Below are positions 1 to 6,906 of a stretch of DNA of 8,526 bases, in pieces. Location: positions 1-8,526 of the forward strand of contig BNWE01000057.1 of assembly GCA_025998595.1 (NCBI GenBank). The letters are read 5' to 3'. This DNA is from Alphaproteobacteria bacterium (GTDB lineage Bacteria > Pseudomonadota > Alphaproteobacteria > UBA3830). The first letter of the stretch is position 1. Each line of letters starts with the position of its first letter. The notes under the pieces were generated by a model. The model had not been told where the DNA came from and did no database searches. It saw only the letters and a list, made by a program, of their open reading frames with translations. Both the position numbers and the translations under genes were made by a program.

Positions 1-89
1 TACATAGAAAACCAAAGTGATGGGCCAAATGAATTCAAGGTATGGGACGAAAAGTAGGATTTATCCGCATTCAGCGTATCTTCAGATTC

Positions 90-731
90 TTAGCATACCT
101 CCTGCTTTAGCAGGTCGTAATTGATTTTGCTGAACTTGGATTTGCGCTCCACAACTGTGACGAGAGGTGTCTTGCTGCCGTGACTGATGATCGTGTCGCC
201 TTCCCAATGTCCAAATGTAGATTTGGTATCCACAATCGCTGGACGCTCTGATATGTCAACGCGATTCGGAATAAGCTTGGCTCCTGCCTTCTTTGACGAG
301 TACTTGCGATATTTCTTGCCTCCATGCCTTAGATGCTGATATAACAGGCCTCCATTGGCTTTGTCGGATCTGATGTAGCGATAAATCGTCTCATGACTAA
401 CTACAACATGCTCTTGCTCTAATTTGAGACGTCCTGAGATCTGTTCCGGACTCCAATCCTCTTCTATGCATTTTCTTATTTTCAACTCCAGATTGCCTTT
501 GAGCTTTTTCGGAACGCGCACTGCTTTAGATCTTCGATTCGTACATGCAGAATCAGCTTCCGGAGCAGAATAACGGTAATCTTTTGAATTCCTTGCGATT
601 TCTCTGCTGATCGTCGACTGATCCAAACCAGTCTCCAGAGCAATCTTTCGTTGCGTATATCCAATTGACTTTAATGTCGCAATCTGGCAGCGTAAATCCC
701 GAGTCACGTGATGATAGGCTTTCTTAGCCAT
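90..731 (-). pseudogene. IS30-family transposase, C-terminally truncated
   Basis: This is the N-terminal two thirds of an IS30-type DDE transposase, which cuts and joins IS ends. From the ATG at 731 it has 213 residues. A helix-turn-helix of the IS30 type spans about residues 20-47 (GYTQRKIALETGLDQSTISR). A linker with SPEQISGRL and SHETIYRYI follows, then the start of the RNase-H-like catalytic core with GHWEGDTI, whose Asp179 is the first catalytic Asp. The family is usually around 300-350 aa. The second Asp and the Glu are missing, and I could not recover them in the other frames of positions 1-105, so the protein should be inactive. An ATG at 743 is in frame, but 731 is preferred because GAGGT lies 5 nt upstream on the minus strand. 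The start is 12 nt from the 90-bp repeat at 744-833, which probably supplies or borders its promoter. Confidence 0.85.
101..114. other. Small perfect hairpin near the transposase stop
   Basis: CCTGC-TTTA-GCAGG gives a 5-bp stem with a 4-nt loop inside the last codons of the truncated transposase frame. It lacks a following T-run in either direction, so it is not a convincing intrinsic terminator. It may mark the breakpoint where the transposase lost its 3' end. Positions 1-89 beyond it hold no frame I recognise. Confidence 0.3.
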
Positions 732-743
732 GTTATACCTCAT

Positions 744-833
744 TAACCATGTTCATTAATAGGTTTTTGCCACTTTTTGACAATGGAGTTTGAGATGCTG
801 CAGGGCGCAAAAATTTAAATGTGAACATGGTTA
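744..833 (-). repeat. 90-bp repeat copy A with perfect 12-bp terminal inverted repeats
   Basis: The segment begins TAACCATGTTCA and ends TGAACATGGTTA, an exact 12-bp inverted pair. Its reverse complement aligns without gaps to 7951-8040 with about 13 mismatches in 90 (my hand count). All differences are interior: the outer 19 bp on one side, the outer 13 bp on the other and an internal 18-bp block (765-782 here) are identical. It lies directly upstream of the IS30-type transposase gene, in the same orientation relative to that gene as copy B has to the HU gene. It could be a MITE-like element, the left end and promoter of the IS, or a shared regulatory block. Because the terminal inverted repeats are complete at both ends, I favour a small mobile element. 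Confidence 0.8.
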
Positions 834-948
834 TTGTTAAAACTAACTCGAGATTAACTTCTTTGCGTGGCTTTTTCACTACTTTTTTTGCCCAAATCCG
901 CAAAAACGCTCACTTTTTAGCTCGCTACTTGATGCACTTCAGTGTTGA

Positions 949-1176
949 ATGGGCCCTTTAGGCTTCAATAATGGAGTAAATGACGACCGCCAGAAAGTTG
1001 TGTTCCATACGCTACGTCACACTTACGCAAGCTGGCTCGTTATGAGTGGCGTTGACTTGTACACCGTTCAGAAATTAATGTGGCATTCTACGATAGCTAT
1101 GACAGAAAGATACTCACACCTTGCTCCGGATCATCTGAAAAAAGCAGTAAGTATGTTTGAAGCCCATTATGCATAG
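949..1176 (+). pseudogene. Tyrosine recombinase (phage-type integrase), C-terminal fragment
   Basis: Only the last 75 codons of a tyrosine recombinase remain. Visible motifs are HTLRHTYASWLV (box II, His20-x-x-Arg23), LMWHSTIAMTERYSHL (His46 and the nucleophile Tyr55) and a typical C-terminal helix. The whole N-terminal DNA-binding domain, box I Arg and the catalytic Lys are missing. An in-frame TGA lies immediately before the ATG at 949, and there is no ribosome binding site, so it is unlikely to be translated as an independent protein. The usual LGHS motif reads MWHS here, a bulky replacement of a highly conserved Gly that also suggests decay. This type of integrase commonly drives genomic islands, so the fragment may be the relic of the integrase that brought in part of the cargo. 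Confidence 0.85.
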
Positions 1177-1210
1177 AAACTAATGCCTCGCGTAGAAATA
1201 AAATAAACTC

Positions 1211-1558
1211 TTGGAGAGGTATATTGCATGGAATCACAACATATTCCCAAAACAAAAAGTCCACTTCTTCGATTGTCACACGAATTCTCAGAAAGTCGAG
1301 CAAATCAAGAGAAACGGCAATGCGTCGTTATATTATTTAGTACCTGAAAATATAAAAAACGTGACTTTGTTTGGTAAGGCTGAATCTGTTGATGATAAAT
1401 CGCTAAAAGACAAGTTGTGGAAAGATGAATTCGCGCAGTACTATAAAAACGGAAAAGAAGATGAGCTGTATGAAGTTTTGAAATTCGTTCCGACCGGATA
1501 TAAGTACTATATTTACAGCGCAGATGGAGTTCCAGAAAAAATTGAAGGAAAATTCTGA
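1211..1558 (+). pseudogene. Pyridoxamine-5'-phosphate-oxidase-like split-barrel protein, 5'-truncated
   Basis: The 115-residue frame resembles the C-terminal two thirds of the general-stress-protein/pyridoxamine-phosphate-oxidase-like split-barrel flavoprotein family. It has the strand-helix segment HTNSQKVEQIKRN followed by ASLYYLVPE and VTLFGKAE, then a helix and a final strand (VLKFVPTGYKYYIYS). Members usually start about 35-40 residues earlier with strands that help bind flavin. An in-frame TAA lies at 1199-1201, and the only start is TTG at 1211. A good SD-like GGAGAGG (1213-1219) precedes an ATG at 1228 in another frame, but that frame closes after about 40 codons. The gene may therefore once have started there and suffered a frameshift or deletion. 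I would treat it as a remnant. If made, the protein probably lacks a complete FMN site. Confidence 0.6.
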
Positions 1559-1585
1559 GATTCGTTTCTCTATTTACGTTATCAC

Positions 1586-1693
1586 GTGGGATGTGTGAAT
1601 GCAATCTCCTTGCATAAACTTTACACTAACTACTTCGATTTCATAGATTTTTACAACGAACTGTGGGATTATATACAGTATGGAATTGGGTAA
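1586..1693 (+). CDS. Short aromatic-rich frame coupled to the radical SAM gene (speculative)
   Basis: A 35-codon open frame starts at GTG 1586 (or GTG 1595) and stops at 1691-1693, leaving 6 nt before the ATG of the radical SAM gene. That spacing is typical of translational coupling. The C-terminal 24 residues contain nine aromatic residues, in the pattern YTNYFDFIDFYN then ELWDYIQY. Several of these are aromatic-x-Asn/Asp triplets (YTN, FID, FYN), the kind of site crosslinked by cyclophane-forming radical SAM enzymes. Against it: there is no ATG, the ribosome binding site is poor (GGGA only 3 nt before GTG 1595), the leader would be very short, and the frame lies downstream of a decayed gene. 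It may be chance. Confidence 0.25.
   Translation: MGCVNAISLHKLYTNYFDFIDFYNELWDYIQYGIG
1620..1649 (+). promoter_or_regulatory. Weak candidate sigma70-like promoter for the radical SAM operon
   Basis: TTTACA (1620-1625), an 18-nt spacer and TAGATT (1644-1649) lie about 50 nt before the radical SAM start. Both boxes are imperfect, and the site would be internal to the short aromatic frame. It is listed only because no better promoter is visible upstream of this gene pair. Confidence 0.2.
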
Positions 1694-1699
1694 TGTTTG

Positions 1700-2767
1700 A
1701 TGACAGATGATACACATGATGTGGAACTGAACTACGACAAAATCGTTGATTCATTGGGCGAAACTCATTCTTTTAAAGAATATTTAGAACGCTGCAAGGC
1801 TTCGTGTGCAGAATTGCCTAAAGAATGCCAAAATCCCGTGTCGCTTCAGTTTGAATTAACTCATAAGTGCAATCAGGGATGTCTGCACTGTTACAATCAA
1901 TCTGGAATGGAGTCTAATTTTAAAAAAGATTTACCTATTGAAAAGTGGAAAGAACTAGCTAGAGAAGCCGGAGAGCTTGGCGTTTTTGAGTGCACTATTT
2001 CCGGCGGGGAACCGTTGCTTTTAGGAGATAGTCTGTTTGAGATAATGGACATTATGTCAGAATATGATGTTCGTTTTCGTCTTATTACGAATGGAATGCT
2101 AGTGACGCAAGATGTGTTGGATAGACTAAAGAAATATAGATTTAAATGGCTACAGGTAAGCATTGATGGCTCTAGACCTGAATTACACGATTATGTCAGA
2201 GGTATGGATGGCGCTTTCCGTAAAGCTGTTTCCGCTGCGCGCTTGGTAAAAATGAACGGGTTCCCATTGTTAATATCTCACGTGGTAGTAAAAAGCAATC
2301 TAGATTATATAGAAGAAATGATAGATACAGCTTATTTTTTAGGAGCTAAAGCAATTGTTGTCGTCCCTTTTGTCTACTCTGGCAGAGCTATAATAAATAA
2401 AGATAAATTAGACATGACCTCAGAGGAAATATCTGATGTTTTTTCTAGAGTTAGCATCAAAAGGAAAGAGTACTACAAAAGGATGAACGTCATTTCCTCC
2501 CTAGAAGAACAGGCTGTATTGCAATTGAACAACGTAAAAACAAATTCAGCGATGCTTATTGGGCCTGGCGGAGATGTAAAAATAGATTGTTCAATGCCGT
2601 TTATCATAGGGAATGTTTTAAATAACAGTATTTATGAGATTTGGGAATCTGTTGGGAAAAAAGTAAGAGATAATGAGCAGATAAAAGAATACTTGCGATC
2701 TATAAAATCGTCCAAGGATCTTCTAAAGCCATCTTTTAGGAATAATATAGATAAAATTAAGTTGTAA
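1700..2767 (+). CDS. Radical SAM protein, probable RiPP (peptide) maturase
   Basis: This 355-residue enzyme should bind a [4Fe-4S] cluster and cleave S-adenosylmethionine to a 5'-deoxyadenosyl radical. The cluster motif is CNQGCLHC (Cys57, Cys61, Cys64). The SAM-binding GGEPL follows at 102-106, and later barrel strands are LITNGM (128-133) and VSIDG (153-157). The C-terminus has the first half of a SPASM-like domain (IGPGGDVKIDC, then GNVLNNSIYEIW) with one Cys, Cys297. The usual later cysteines for auxiliary clusters are absent. Three extra cysteines (32, 36, 43) precede the core. ATG 1700 is preferred over the TTG at 1697, because a stop at 1691-1693 limits extension; the SD is weak, which suggests coupling. 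The PqqD-like gene follows after 22 nt, the layout of PqqE/PqqD-type peptide-modifying pairs. The exact reaction (C-C, C-O or thioether crosslink, or other) cannot be read from the sequence. Confidence 0.88.
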   Translation: MTDDTHDVELNYDKIVDSLGETHSFKEYLERCKASCAELPKECQNPVSLQFELTHKCNQGCLHCYNQSGMESNFKKDLPIEKWKELAREAGELGVFECTISGGEPLLLGDSLFEIMDIMSEYDVRFRLITNGMLVTQDVLDRLKKYRFKWLQVSIDGSRPELHDYVRGMDGAFRKAVSAARLVKMNGFPLLISHVVVKSNLDYIEEMIDTAYFLGAKAIVVVPFVYSGRAIINKDKLDMTSEEISDVFSRVSIKRKEYYKRMNVISSLEEQAVLQLNNVKTNSAMLIGPGGDVKIDCSMPFIIGNVLNNSIYEIWESVGKKVRDNEQIKEYLRSIKSSKDLLKPSFRNNIDKIKL

Positions 2768-2789
2768 TAATTAAAAAGGAAAATGAGAT

Positions 2790-3092
2790 ATGGACGACAT
2801 TGTCGCTGAAATTATTGGTACCAGTATTCCCAAGTTGCTGGATTTTAAAATTAGCAGAAATGGTGAACTGATTTTAGCGCGACGGCTTTCGGATAATGAT
2901 GGAGACATCATAGAACTAAACGAAGACGCAACTAGAACACTAAGCCTATGTGACGGTCGCAACGACATCAACGCCATAACCAAAGCTATAGTTCAACAAC
3001 ACAAGGACGCCGAATTTAAAACAGTTAGAAACGATATAATTAAACTAATTTGCTCCCTCGAGGGCGCAAAAATAATAACTACCAACTACTAG
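2790..3092 (+). CDS. PqqD-like RiPP recognition element (RRE) protein
   Basis: This 100-residue protein has the PqqD pattern: N-terminal beta strands (about 15-45), an IIELNEDATRTLSLCDGRN segment (residues 40-58) matching the family's LNE-A--IL-LCDG signature, and a three-helix C-terminal part (60-96). PqqD-type proteins bind the leader of a precursor peptide and present it to the partner radical SAM enzyme. It starts 22 nt after the radical SAM stop with AAGGA about 9 nt upstream of the ATG, so the two are almost certainly cotranscribed. It is free-standing rather than fused. Its stop lies only 13 nt from the stop of the convergent small gene at 3106-3321. The family call is strong; the partner and substrate are inferred from position. 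Confidence 0.8.
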   Translation: MDDIVAEIIGTSIPKLLDFKISRNGELILARRLSDNDGDIIELNEDATRTLSLCDGRNDINAITKAIVQQHKDAEFKTVRNDIIKLICSLEGAKIITTNY

Positions 3093-3105
3093 AAAAAGTA
3101 ACAAA

Positions 3106-3321
3106 TTACCGTCCTGTATGCGACTCCAGAAAGTTTTCCTCTAGTTCACAATCGATCGAATAATTTCTACTTTCCGCAGAAAAAAACTTAGCAGTTGGAG
3201 AAAACCCTTCAACATTGTTGTTTTCAGCAGAAACGTTACCAAGCGCCAAGCCAGCTGTAATAGCAGCCAGATGGATACATTTACTCTTTTTTAGAACCTC
3301 ATTCTTTTCAGAAATAGCCAT
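3106..3321 (-). CDS. Small exported peptide, candidate RiPP precursor
   Basis: The gene encodes 71 residues. A charged N-terminus (about 1-14, with KKSK) is followed by a hydrophobic stretch (16-30) ending in NVSA, which looks like a Sec signal peptide with AXA-type cleavage near residue 32. The remainder contains three consecutive 7-residue units, GFSPTAK (39-45), FFSAESR (46-52) and NYSIDCE (53-59), each with an aromatic-Ser pair at positions 2-3. An acidic tail with one more Phe follows. The start is secure: GGGAGG (3327-3332) lies 5 nt upstream, and a good promoter lies at 3352-3379. It matches no family I can name. The hydrophobic leader style recalls GrrA-type precursors of radical SAM/SPASM systems. 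It is the best substrate candidate for the adjacent maturase and RRE, although it is transcribed toward them. It could instead be an unrelated small secreted protein. Confidence 0.7.
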   Translation of the reverse strand: MAISEKNEVLKKSKCIHLAAITAGLALGNVSAENNNVEGFSPTAKFFSAESRNYSIDCELEENFLESHTGR

Positions 3322-3351
3322 ATTAACCTCCCAATTATCTACATACTACAG

Positions 3352-3379
3352 ATTGTAACACCAAAAAAAGTAAAAGCAA
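3352..3379 (-). promoter_or_regulatory. Sigma70-like promoter of the small peptide gene
   Basis: Read on the minus strand, TTGCTT (3379-3374), a 16-nt spacer and TACAAT (3357-3352) form a good sigma70-like promoter, about 30 nt upstream of the ATG at 3321. It gives the peptide its own transcription unit, separate from the radical SAM/RRE pair. Confidence 0.55.
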
Positions 3380-3543
3380 AACAATTTTATGCTACAGCTA
3401 AGGATATTAACTGAAATATTTGAGACCGTCGTAAATTTTGCGTAAAGAGTGAAACTAGTTAAAAGAGACTGCTGCACAGTGAGCTTTTTGCAAGACACTC
3501 TGGGCATGTAAACTATTTTGCGGTGCACCTTTCTTGGCTCACT

Positions 3544-3564
3544 ACAATGTTATTTCAGCATTGT
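3544..3564 (-). terminator. Weak hairpin at the end of the STAND gene
   Basis: ACAATG (3544-3549) and CATTGT (3559-3564) form a 6-bp stem with a 9-nt loop that overlaps the stop codon of the large leftward gene. It has no downstream U-run in the minus direction, so intrinsic termination is doubtful. The rest of 3380-3543 shows no gene I can support. Confidence 0.25.
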
Positions 3565-6500
3565 CAATTCGAGTTTTCGACAACGTACTCTTTAACAAAA
3601 GGATGATCCTTCCCATAGACTGATGAAAATATCTCTATAGTATTTTGCAAGCCTGCTTTTATTTGCGATTTATCTGTAATAATTTCAAAAACATTAGCTC
3701 TCAATAATTCATTATATGCCGACGTACTCAAAAAACCTTTACAAAAATCTTTTATGGCGCTACAAAAATCTGAAAAATGCTCAAAAGCTAATTTATAATC
3801 TTTTTGCTTATATTTAATTATGAATGCATGGTAAAGAGATATGCAAAATAGTAATCTCGTGTAATTATCGGTACTATTGCCTTTTTGGCTGATCGCATAT
3901 TGGAAATCAGAATATGCTTCATCTAATTTATTCAATCTAACAAAAGCTTCAGTTCTGCCGACTATTGCGTGAAACAAACAATTGTTATCATTTAGCTCTT
4001 GTTTTTTGTTTATAACTCCATTCAGAATATCGAGCGAAAAATCCAGCTTACCTTTTCTAAGCAATGTATATCCATATTCTATATCAACACGAGCTTTATC
4101 AAAGACACAATGGTCATTTTTGAAATATTTTTCATACAAACGATAATAATAGTCAGCGCATTTTTGCGCATTATCATATTCGCCTACTCTGTTATAGGCT
4201 TTCATTAGACACCAATAACGATCTTCCGCTGAATCTACTGATTCTTTGATATCTTCGATTTTATTATCCAAAGGACTTTTTAAGCCTAATTTCTTCAAAG
4301 ATTTTTGCGCATAAGTAACTGCTTTATATCCTTCATTTTTGTTTATATAGTGATCAGCATATGTATTAGAAAGTCCTAAACATATTTGCGATGCCGTCTC
4401 ATGCGCCCAATTCTCCTGATTATCGTCTACAGTATTTAATGCTTTTTCTAATAACGCAATAGCTCTATTGAACTCGTTAGTGCTTGCATAACATCTTCCC
4501 AAGTCACAAAGTCCGTATGCTTTTAGAATTTCTGCTCCTATTAAATTTTGACAAAACTCCAACCCTTTATTTAACCATAGTTTAGCGTCATCAAATTCCT
4601 CTAGACCAAAATAAGCATATCCTAATGCTAGCAGTAAGAGCGCATATTCGTAATTGTCGATATATCCGTTGTTTTCGTTATATTTTAAAGTCTCATTTAA
4701 AAAATATTTCGCTTGAGAAAAATTATCTTCTCCATAAATAAAACCTATAGCCAATAAAAGCTTAGTTATGTATTTATTTTCTTCCGATATTGATAATCCA
4801 AACGCTTTTAAGGAGTTTATCATAGATTTTATATGTACTTCTAGCTCATTAAGGTCATTTTTATTCATTTTACGTGGATAAGTTTTATACTTTTCCCAAA
4901 ATATCGAACTGTAAGGAGTCATTATATGGATGATTTTTTTTAAAAAGACTTCCTTTTCATCGTTGGTTAATAGACCGACCAAATGTATGAGTCCAATTTC
5001 TTGAATGCTTTTATGAATAGAAAACCTATCGTTATCTATGGCTATAGAAAAAAATCTTTTTAAATTAAAAAGAAAATCGGAAACAATAGCAAATTTTTTA
5101 CATCGCTCTAAGTATTTTACCGGAATATTTTTTGAATCCAGCAAGCAAATGAATAGCAGCAACTCTTTGAAATCTGGATTTATTTCTATCAATTTATCAA
5201 ATACAGCCACCGTCATCCTATATCTTGTTTTATTATATTCTGTTCCTTCATCTAAAAATTTACTGTGAAGTTTATTAGTTTCTTCATTAGGAAATTTCAG
5301 TATTTCTAAATATTTTTCAAATGAACCATTTGTGTTTACTATATAATAAGCTGCATTAGAAACGTCCAGGGGCATTGGCGGTATATTTTCTAGAAATTTA
5401 TCAATTTCTTCCACTTTCGATGGCTCTTTTTTCCCATACAATATGTCGCAAAATAACTTTTTCATTTCATTTTTTTCTAGATATTCTATGTACAAAACAC
5501 TTTCGTCAGAGATAAAGCTAGTATTGCTACCATTAGCATTTCTTGTCGTTATTATTATTGTACCTTCATTGCACAAGCCTTTATTGGGTAAAATAAATCC
5601 ATAAATCATCTTGAAACCATCGACATTATCGAAGAGTAACATCCAATCTTTTATTTCTTTCAATTGGGAAAACACAAATGATATTATGCTTTTTTTCTTT
5701 ATTTCTGGATCTTCTATGGCTTGTATATATTTTTGTTCCTCTCTTCTCTTTGAATTTGTTTTTGACAATTCTATCGCCAACTCTAAAAGCGATTTTATCG
5801 TGTTTTCTTCAGTTACCGCATTGATTTCCCATTTTATTTTTGCGTTGTTCTTATTTATATAATATCTGGCTATGGTTGTTTTTCCTACTCCGCCTTGTCC
5901 GACTAATACTAGAAATTTTACTCCCTTTTGTTTTTTCAATATTTCATCCATTTTCGAAGTTAGATCTTTTCTTTTAAGAAAGATATCTTCTCCTACATTG
6001 ATATTCGTAAGATGAGTTTTATGTGTCTCGCTATACCAGTATATCGTTATAGGTATGCACAATAGAGCTATAAAAAATAGCATCACAAATATTGCGTATT
6101 TGGTTTTTCTCTTGTCTGTCACTTCCATGTGATTTTGTTCAGGATCTGTATGGAATTTCTTATCTTTTATCTTAAAATAATATTCCTTGAATTCGTTCAA
6201 TATATCATCAATAGTCTCTGAACTATAAATTTTACTGATACACCCAAATAAGCTGAAGTAGCTCTTATATTGCGTTCCAGATCCATTTGATTCTATGCAT
6301 TGTCCGGTAAGATCTATTATATTATTGTTATGATTTTCACTTGCTACTACATTATCCGAATTTAAGTTTTCTAAATTCATTCCTGTCGGATAGCATATTA
6401 TGTGAAATTTATCCTCTGCGTATTCTGCAGAACCGTGCGATATATCCACCTTTATCTTTGCTAATTTCAAATAATCCAGCAGGATATATTTATCAATTTC

Positions 6501-6863
6501 TTCTACTTTTGCGTGGACAACGCATCCGTATTTTTGAGAAATTTTCAACGCATTAATTTCGCCTAGCATTTCTCTAAATTTACTAAACAGTAGTAAATCT
6601 ATATACCTTTCTCTGATCTGTATGTAATTATTCGATGATTCAACGAATTTTATAATTTTATCCTGAGACGATAAATTTAAGTCATTCCGAATCTTTCCTA
6701 TATGAGTACTTACAGTGTGATGAGAGATAGCAAGAACTGTAGAGATAGCTTTTGCCGTTCCACCATTTAAGATACAAGAGATTATATCTATCTCCCTGGA
6801 GGTGAAGACACCACCATTTGGTTTAACCAAAGTAGCTTTGCTAGATAAAAAACATTCTTCCAA
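3564..6863 (-). CDS. LuxR-HTH / transmembrane / NB-ARC STAND ATPase / TPR protein
   Basis: This 1099-residue protein combines several modules. A LuxR-type HTH (about 18-75; FTSREIDIISCILNGGTAKA then HHTVSTHIGKIR) comes first. A middle region of unknown fold (80-250) follows, with a single transmembrane helix at 256-277 flanked by KRK. Then comes an NB-ARC-like STAND ATPase: Walker A GQGGVGKT (322-329), Walker B WMLLFDNVD (407-415), a TTR sensor in GTIIITTRN (434-442) and PPMPLD (495-500) at the GLPL position. TPRs run from about 700 to 1000, and there is a kinesin-light-chain-like YGKDHPFV near the end. STAND proteins act as ligand-triggered switches that oligomerise; the TPRs usually sense. 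In MalT-like regulators the HTH is C-terminal; here it is N-terminal and a membrane helix separates it from the ATPase. The start is uncertain: only TTG 6863 fits this frame (see the T6 tract). Defence or signalling is inferred, not shown. Confidence 0.85.
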   Translation of the reverse strand: MEECFLSSKATLVKPNGGVFTSREIDIISCILNGGTAKAISTVLAISHHTVSTHIGKIRNDLNLSSQDKIIKFVESSNNYIQIRERYIDLLLFSKFREMLGEINALKISQKYGCVVHAKVEEIDKYILLDYLKLAKIKVDISHGSAEYAEDKFHIICYPTGMNLENLNSDNVVASENHNNNIIDLTGQCIESNGSGTQYKSYFSLFGCISKIYSSETIDDILNEFKEYYFKIKDKKFHTDPEQNHMEVTDKRKTKYAIFVMLFFIALLCIPITIYWYSETHKTHLTNINVGEDIFLKRKDLTSKMDEILKKQKGVKFLVLVGQGGVGKTTIARYYINKNNAKIKWEINAVTEENTIKSLLELAIELSKTNSKRREEQKYIQAIEDPEIKKKSIISFVFSQLKEIKDWMLLFDNVDGFKMIYGFILPNKGLCNEGTIIITTRNANGSNTSFISDESVLYIEYLEKNEMKKLFCDILYGKKEPSKVEEIDKFLENIPPMPLDVSNAAYYIVNTNGSFEKYLEILKFPNEETNKLHSKFLDEGTEYNKTRYRMTVAVFDKLIEINPDFKELLLFICLLDSKNIPVKYLERCKKFAIVSDFLFNLKRFFSIAIDNDRFSIHKSIQEIGLIHLVGLLTNDEKEVFLKKIIHIMTPYSSIFWEKYKTYPRKMNKNDLNELEVHIKSMINSLKAFGLSISEENKYITKLLLAIGFIYGEDNFSQAKYFLNETLKYNENNGYIDNYEYALLLLALGYAYFGLEEFDDAKLWLNKGLEFCQNLIGAEILKAYGLCDLGRCYASTNEFNRAIALLEKALNTVDDNQENWAHETASQICLGLSNTYADHYINKNEGYKAVTYAQKSLKKLGLKSPLDNKIEDIKESVDSAEDRYWCLMKAYNRVGEYDNAQKCADYYYRLYEKYFKNDHCVFDKARVDIEYGYTLLRKGKLDFSLDILNGVINKKQELNDNNCLFHAIVGRTEAFVRLNKLDEAYSDFQYAISQKGNSTDNYTRLLFCISLYHAFIIKYKQKDYKLAFEHFSDFCSAIKDFCKGFLSTSAYNELLRANVFEIITDKSQIKAGLQNTIEIFSSVYGKDHPFVKEYVVENSN
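6847..6852 (-). other. T6 homopolymer at the 5' end of the STAND gene, possible frameshift point
   Basis: An ATG at 6870 opens a frame that stops after nine codons (TAG at 6843-6841). If the run of six T residues (minus strand) lost one base, that ATG would join the main STAND frame as MSFGRMFLSSKATL. As sequenced, the main frame must start at TTG 6863, 7 nt inside, with only a weak CGGA upstream. The tract could be a phase-variable or slippage site, a sequencing error, or irrelevant. Confidence 0.4.
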
Positions 6864-6877
6864 AACTCATAATCCGG

Positions 6878-6906
6878 TTGACAATTATCTACGACTCTAT
6901 TATATA
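6878..6906 (+). promoter_or_regulatory. Near-consensus sigma70 promoter toward the histidine kinase
   Basis: A perfect TTGACA (6878-6883), a 17-nt spacer and TATATA (6901-6906) point rightward. Transcription should begin near 6913, leaving a leader of about 180 nt before the kinase ATG at 7093. Confidence 0.6.

Noticed and set aside
1097..1303. A minus-strand open frame across the recombinase and split-barrel remnants.
   Set aside because: It is antisense to two recognisable gene remnants and has no family features of its own; shadow frame.
1228..1345. ATG frame at 1228 with a well-spaced SD (GGAGAGG).
   Set aside because: It closes after about 40 codons and its product shows no similarity to any family; the overlapping frame has the split-barrel signature.
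3346..3528. A 60-codon minus-strand frame between the peptide gene and the STAND gene, a possible second precursor.
   Set aside because: GTG start without properly spaced SD, no recognisable composition pattern, and it overlaps the good promoter of the peptide gene.
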